DNA of 5,879 bases, from assembly GCA_009778015.1 (NCBI GenBank), contig WRKS01000034.1, forward strand, positions 1 through 5,879, read 5' to 3'. The position numbers were made by a program, and so were the translations under genes. Shown here in pieces: positions 4,970 to 5,879 of this stretch. The stretch is from Candidatus Saccharimonadota bacterium (GTDB lineage: Bacteria; Patescibacteriota; Saccharimonadia; Saccharimonadales; Saccharimonadaceae). How positions within the stretch are numbered: position 1 is the first letter of the stretch; each line of letters begins with the position of its first letter. The notes under the pieces were generated by a model. That model was not told where the DNA came from. It worked only from the letters and a program-made list of their open reading frames with translations, and did no database searches.

Positions 4970-5879
4970 GTTCTGAGGTCTCCTTCCGTCCGATATTTAA
5001 GACGAGATTGAGAACGATACCGGCGATAGCGGCGGTGGCGATGGCGGGGAGTTCGGCGCCGAAAAAGGGAATCATGCCGTTGCCGGCGAAAGCGTAGGAA
5101 CCACCGAGGCCGACGACCAAGACAACAGCGATGACAGCGGCGTTGCGCCCATCAAAGATGTTGACTTTTTTCTCAATCATCAGGGCGACGCCTTGGACGG
5201 CGATAACGCCGAAGAGGTAAATGCAGGCGCCATTGATGACCGCGGCCGGGATGGAGTTGACGAAGGCATTGACCGGGCCGATAAACGACGAAGCGATGGC
5301 GAGCAGGGCTGCGCCGACGACAGTGGCGTTTGAGAATACCTTGGAAATGGCCTTGACAGCGATGTTTTCGCCATAGTTGGTGCCAGCCGGGCCGCCGAAA
5401 AGGGCTGCCACGATATCGCCAACACCATCGGCAACGAGGTTGAGCCATAGTTTGTTCTTGATGTTGTAGGCGCGGCGAGACTGCTTCTCCTCGGCCAGTT
5501 TGTCCACATAGAGGTCAATCTGGAACAAGTGGGCCGTGCTCTCGGGAATGGTGGCGATGGCGATGGGCATGATGGCGAGCAGGGCGGCAACTGACGGCAC
5601 GGGGGCCGTGAAATGCGGCGCGGTAATGAGGTTGGATGCCGCCACGCGGGAAAAATCAACCAAGCCCATAGGGATGCTGGCCAAAAAGCCGACGCCAATG
5701 CCGAGCAGGATGGATGACTGTTGCCAGACGCCTTTCAGAAAGACCGAAAAGAGGACCGTGGAGAGTAAGGTAATGAGGGCCGCGATCCAGGCGATATTGC
5801 TGGTGAGGCCGGTTGCGGCGTCGTAGCCGGAAGCGTTGTTGAGGGCGACGACGAAAAGCGACCCGCCGACGATGAGGGC
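4959..5879 (-). CDS. uraA: Uracil permease, NCS2 (UraA-type) family (5' partial)
   Basis: The frame stays open to the right edge, so the amino terminus is missing; 306 C-terminal residues are visible. An in-frame TTG at 5682-5684 is internal, because conserved hydrophobic sequence continues upstream of it (for example [16 protein letters not shown]). The protein is a multi-spanning inner-membrane symporter of the nucleobase-cation family, importing uracil in known members. Visible landmarks, numbered from the first visible codon, are ATIPESTAH (109-117), aligning with the AEHIGH substrate-site region of E. coli UraA with E113 as the conserved glutamate, and [13 protein letters not shown] (163-175), matching the TPNTTYGENIGV region with E171 as the second substrate-site glutamate. 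About seven further hydrophobic segments follow, ending in a short charged tail. It precedes and overlaps upp, which supports uracil rather than xanthine as substrate. The promoter is outside the window. Confidence 0.93.
   Translation of the reverse strand, partial: ALIVGGSLFVVALNNASGYDAATGLTSNIAWIAALITLLSTVLFSVFLKGVWQQSSILLGIGVGFLASIPMGLVDFSRVAASNLITAPHFTAPVPSVAALLAIMPIAIATIPESTAHLFQIDLYVDKLAEEKQSRRAYNIKNKLWLNLVADGVGDIVAALFGGPAGTNYGENIAVKAISKVFSNATVVGAALLAIASSFIGPVNAFVNSIPAAVINGACIYLFGVIAVQGVALMIEKKVNIFDGRNAAVIAVVLVVGLGGSYAFAGNGMIPFFGAELPAIATAAIAGIVLNLVLNIGRKETSEHAD
4980..4985 (-). promoter_or_regulatory. Ribosome binding site of upp inside the uraA end
   Basis: The minus strand carries AAGGAG ten bases upstream of the upp ATG, within the last codons of uraA. 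The spacing is slightly long. It supports the chosen upp start and the 11-base overlap. Confidence 0.65.

Noticed and set aside
4959..5684. uraA starting at the TTG at 5682-5684 as a complete 241-residue gene
   Set aside because: The frame remains open to the window edge and encodes further membrane segments typical of NCS2 permeases, so the TTG is an internal leucine codon.
5536..5826. Open frame of 96 codons on the plus strand opposite uraA
   Set aside because: It lies fully opposite conserved permease sequence, and its composition is a by-product of transmembrane codons on the other strand.
1..5879. CRISPR array, defence system, toxin-antitoxin pair or transposase
   Set aside because: No spaced direct repeats and no protein with the relevant motifs were found on either strand.

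Overview
The window looks like a chromosomal segment of a small-genome bacterium with about 50% GC, tight gene spacing, the standard genetic code and short intergenic hairpins. The Hsp20 protein has an acidic N-terminus followed by a GQLAVDVY start of the alpha-crystallin domain and an internal YFAQECYWG block. From memory this combination resembles small heat-shock proteins of Patescibacteria (CPR, including Saccharibacteria). That placement is an inference; there is no rRNA or other strong phylogenetic marker here.

Layout, left to right: (1) the 3' part of a membrane-anchored, spermidine-synthase-like protein (+, cut by the left edge); (2) a 211-base convergent gap containing a large nested imperfect palindrome and a second hairpin terminator; (3) an Hsp20 gene (-); (4) a 154-base divergent gap with promoter-like sequences in both directions and two adjacent inverted repeats that overlap the hsp20 -35 box; (5) a ComF-type phosphoribosyltransferase (+) that appears to be leaderless; (6) a tRNA-Ser(GCU) with its own promoter (+); (7) a polytopic membrane protein, probably a GT-C-like glycosyltransferase relative, whose ATG lies four bases after the encoded CCA of the tRNA (+); (8) a bidirectional terminator; (9) an overlapping uraA-upp pair on the minus strand, with uraA cut by the right edge.

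The clearest functional unit is uraA-upp. The permease imports uracil and the phosphoribosyltransferase converts it with PRPP to UMP, a salvage route. ComF is also a PRTase-fold protein, linked to DNA uptake in other bacteria, but no other competence gene is visible. No defence system, CRISPR array, transposase or obvious mobile element is present. The most notable signals are non-coding: the nested palindrome at 1112-1260, the inverted repeats between hsp20 and comF, and two genes that start without Shine-Dalgarno sequences.
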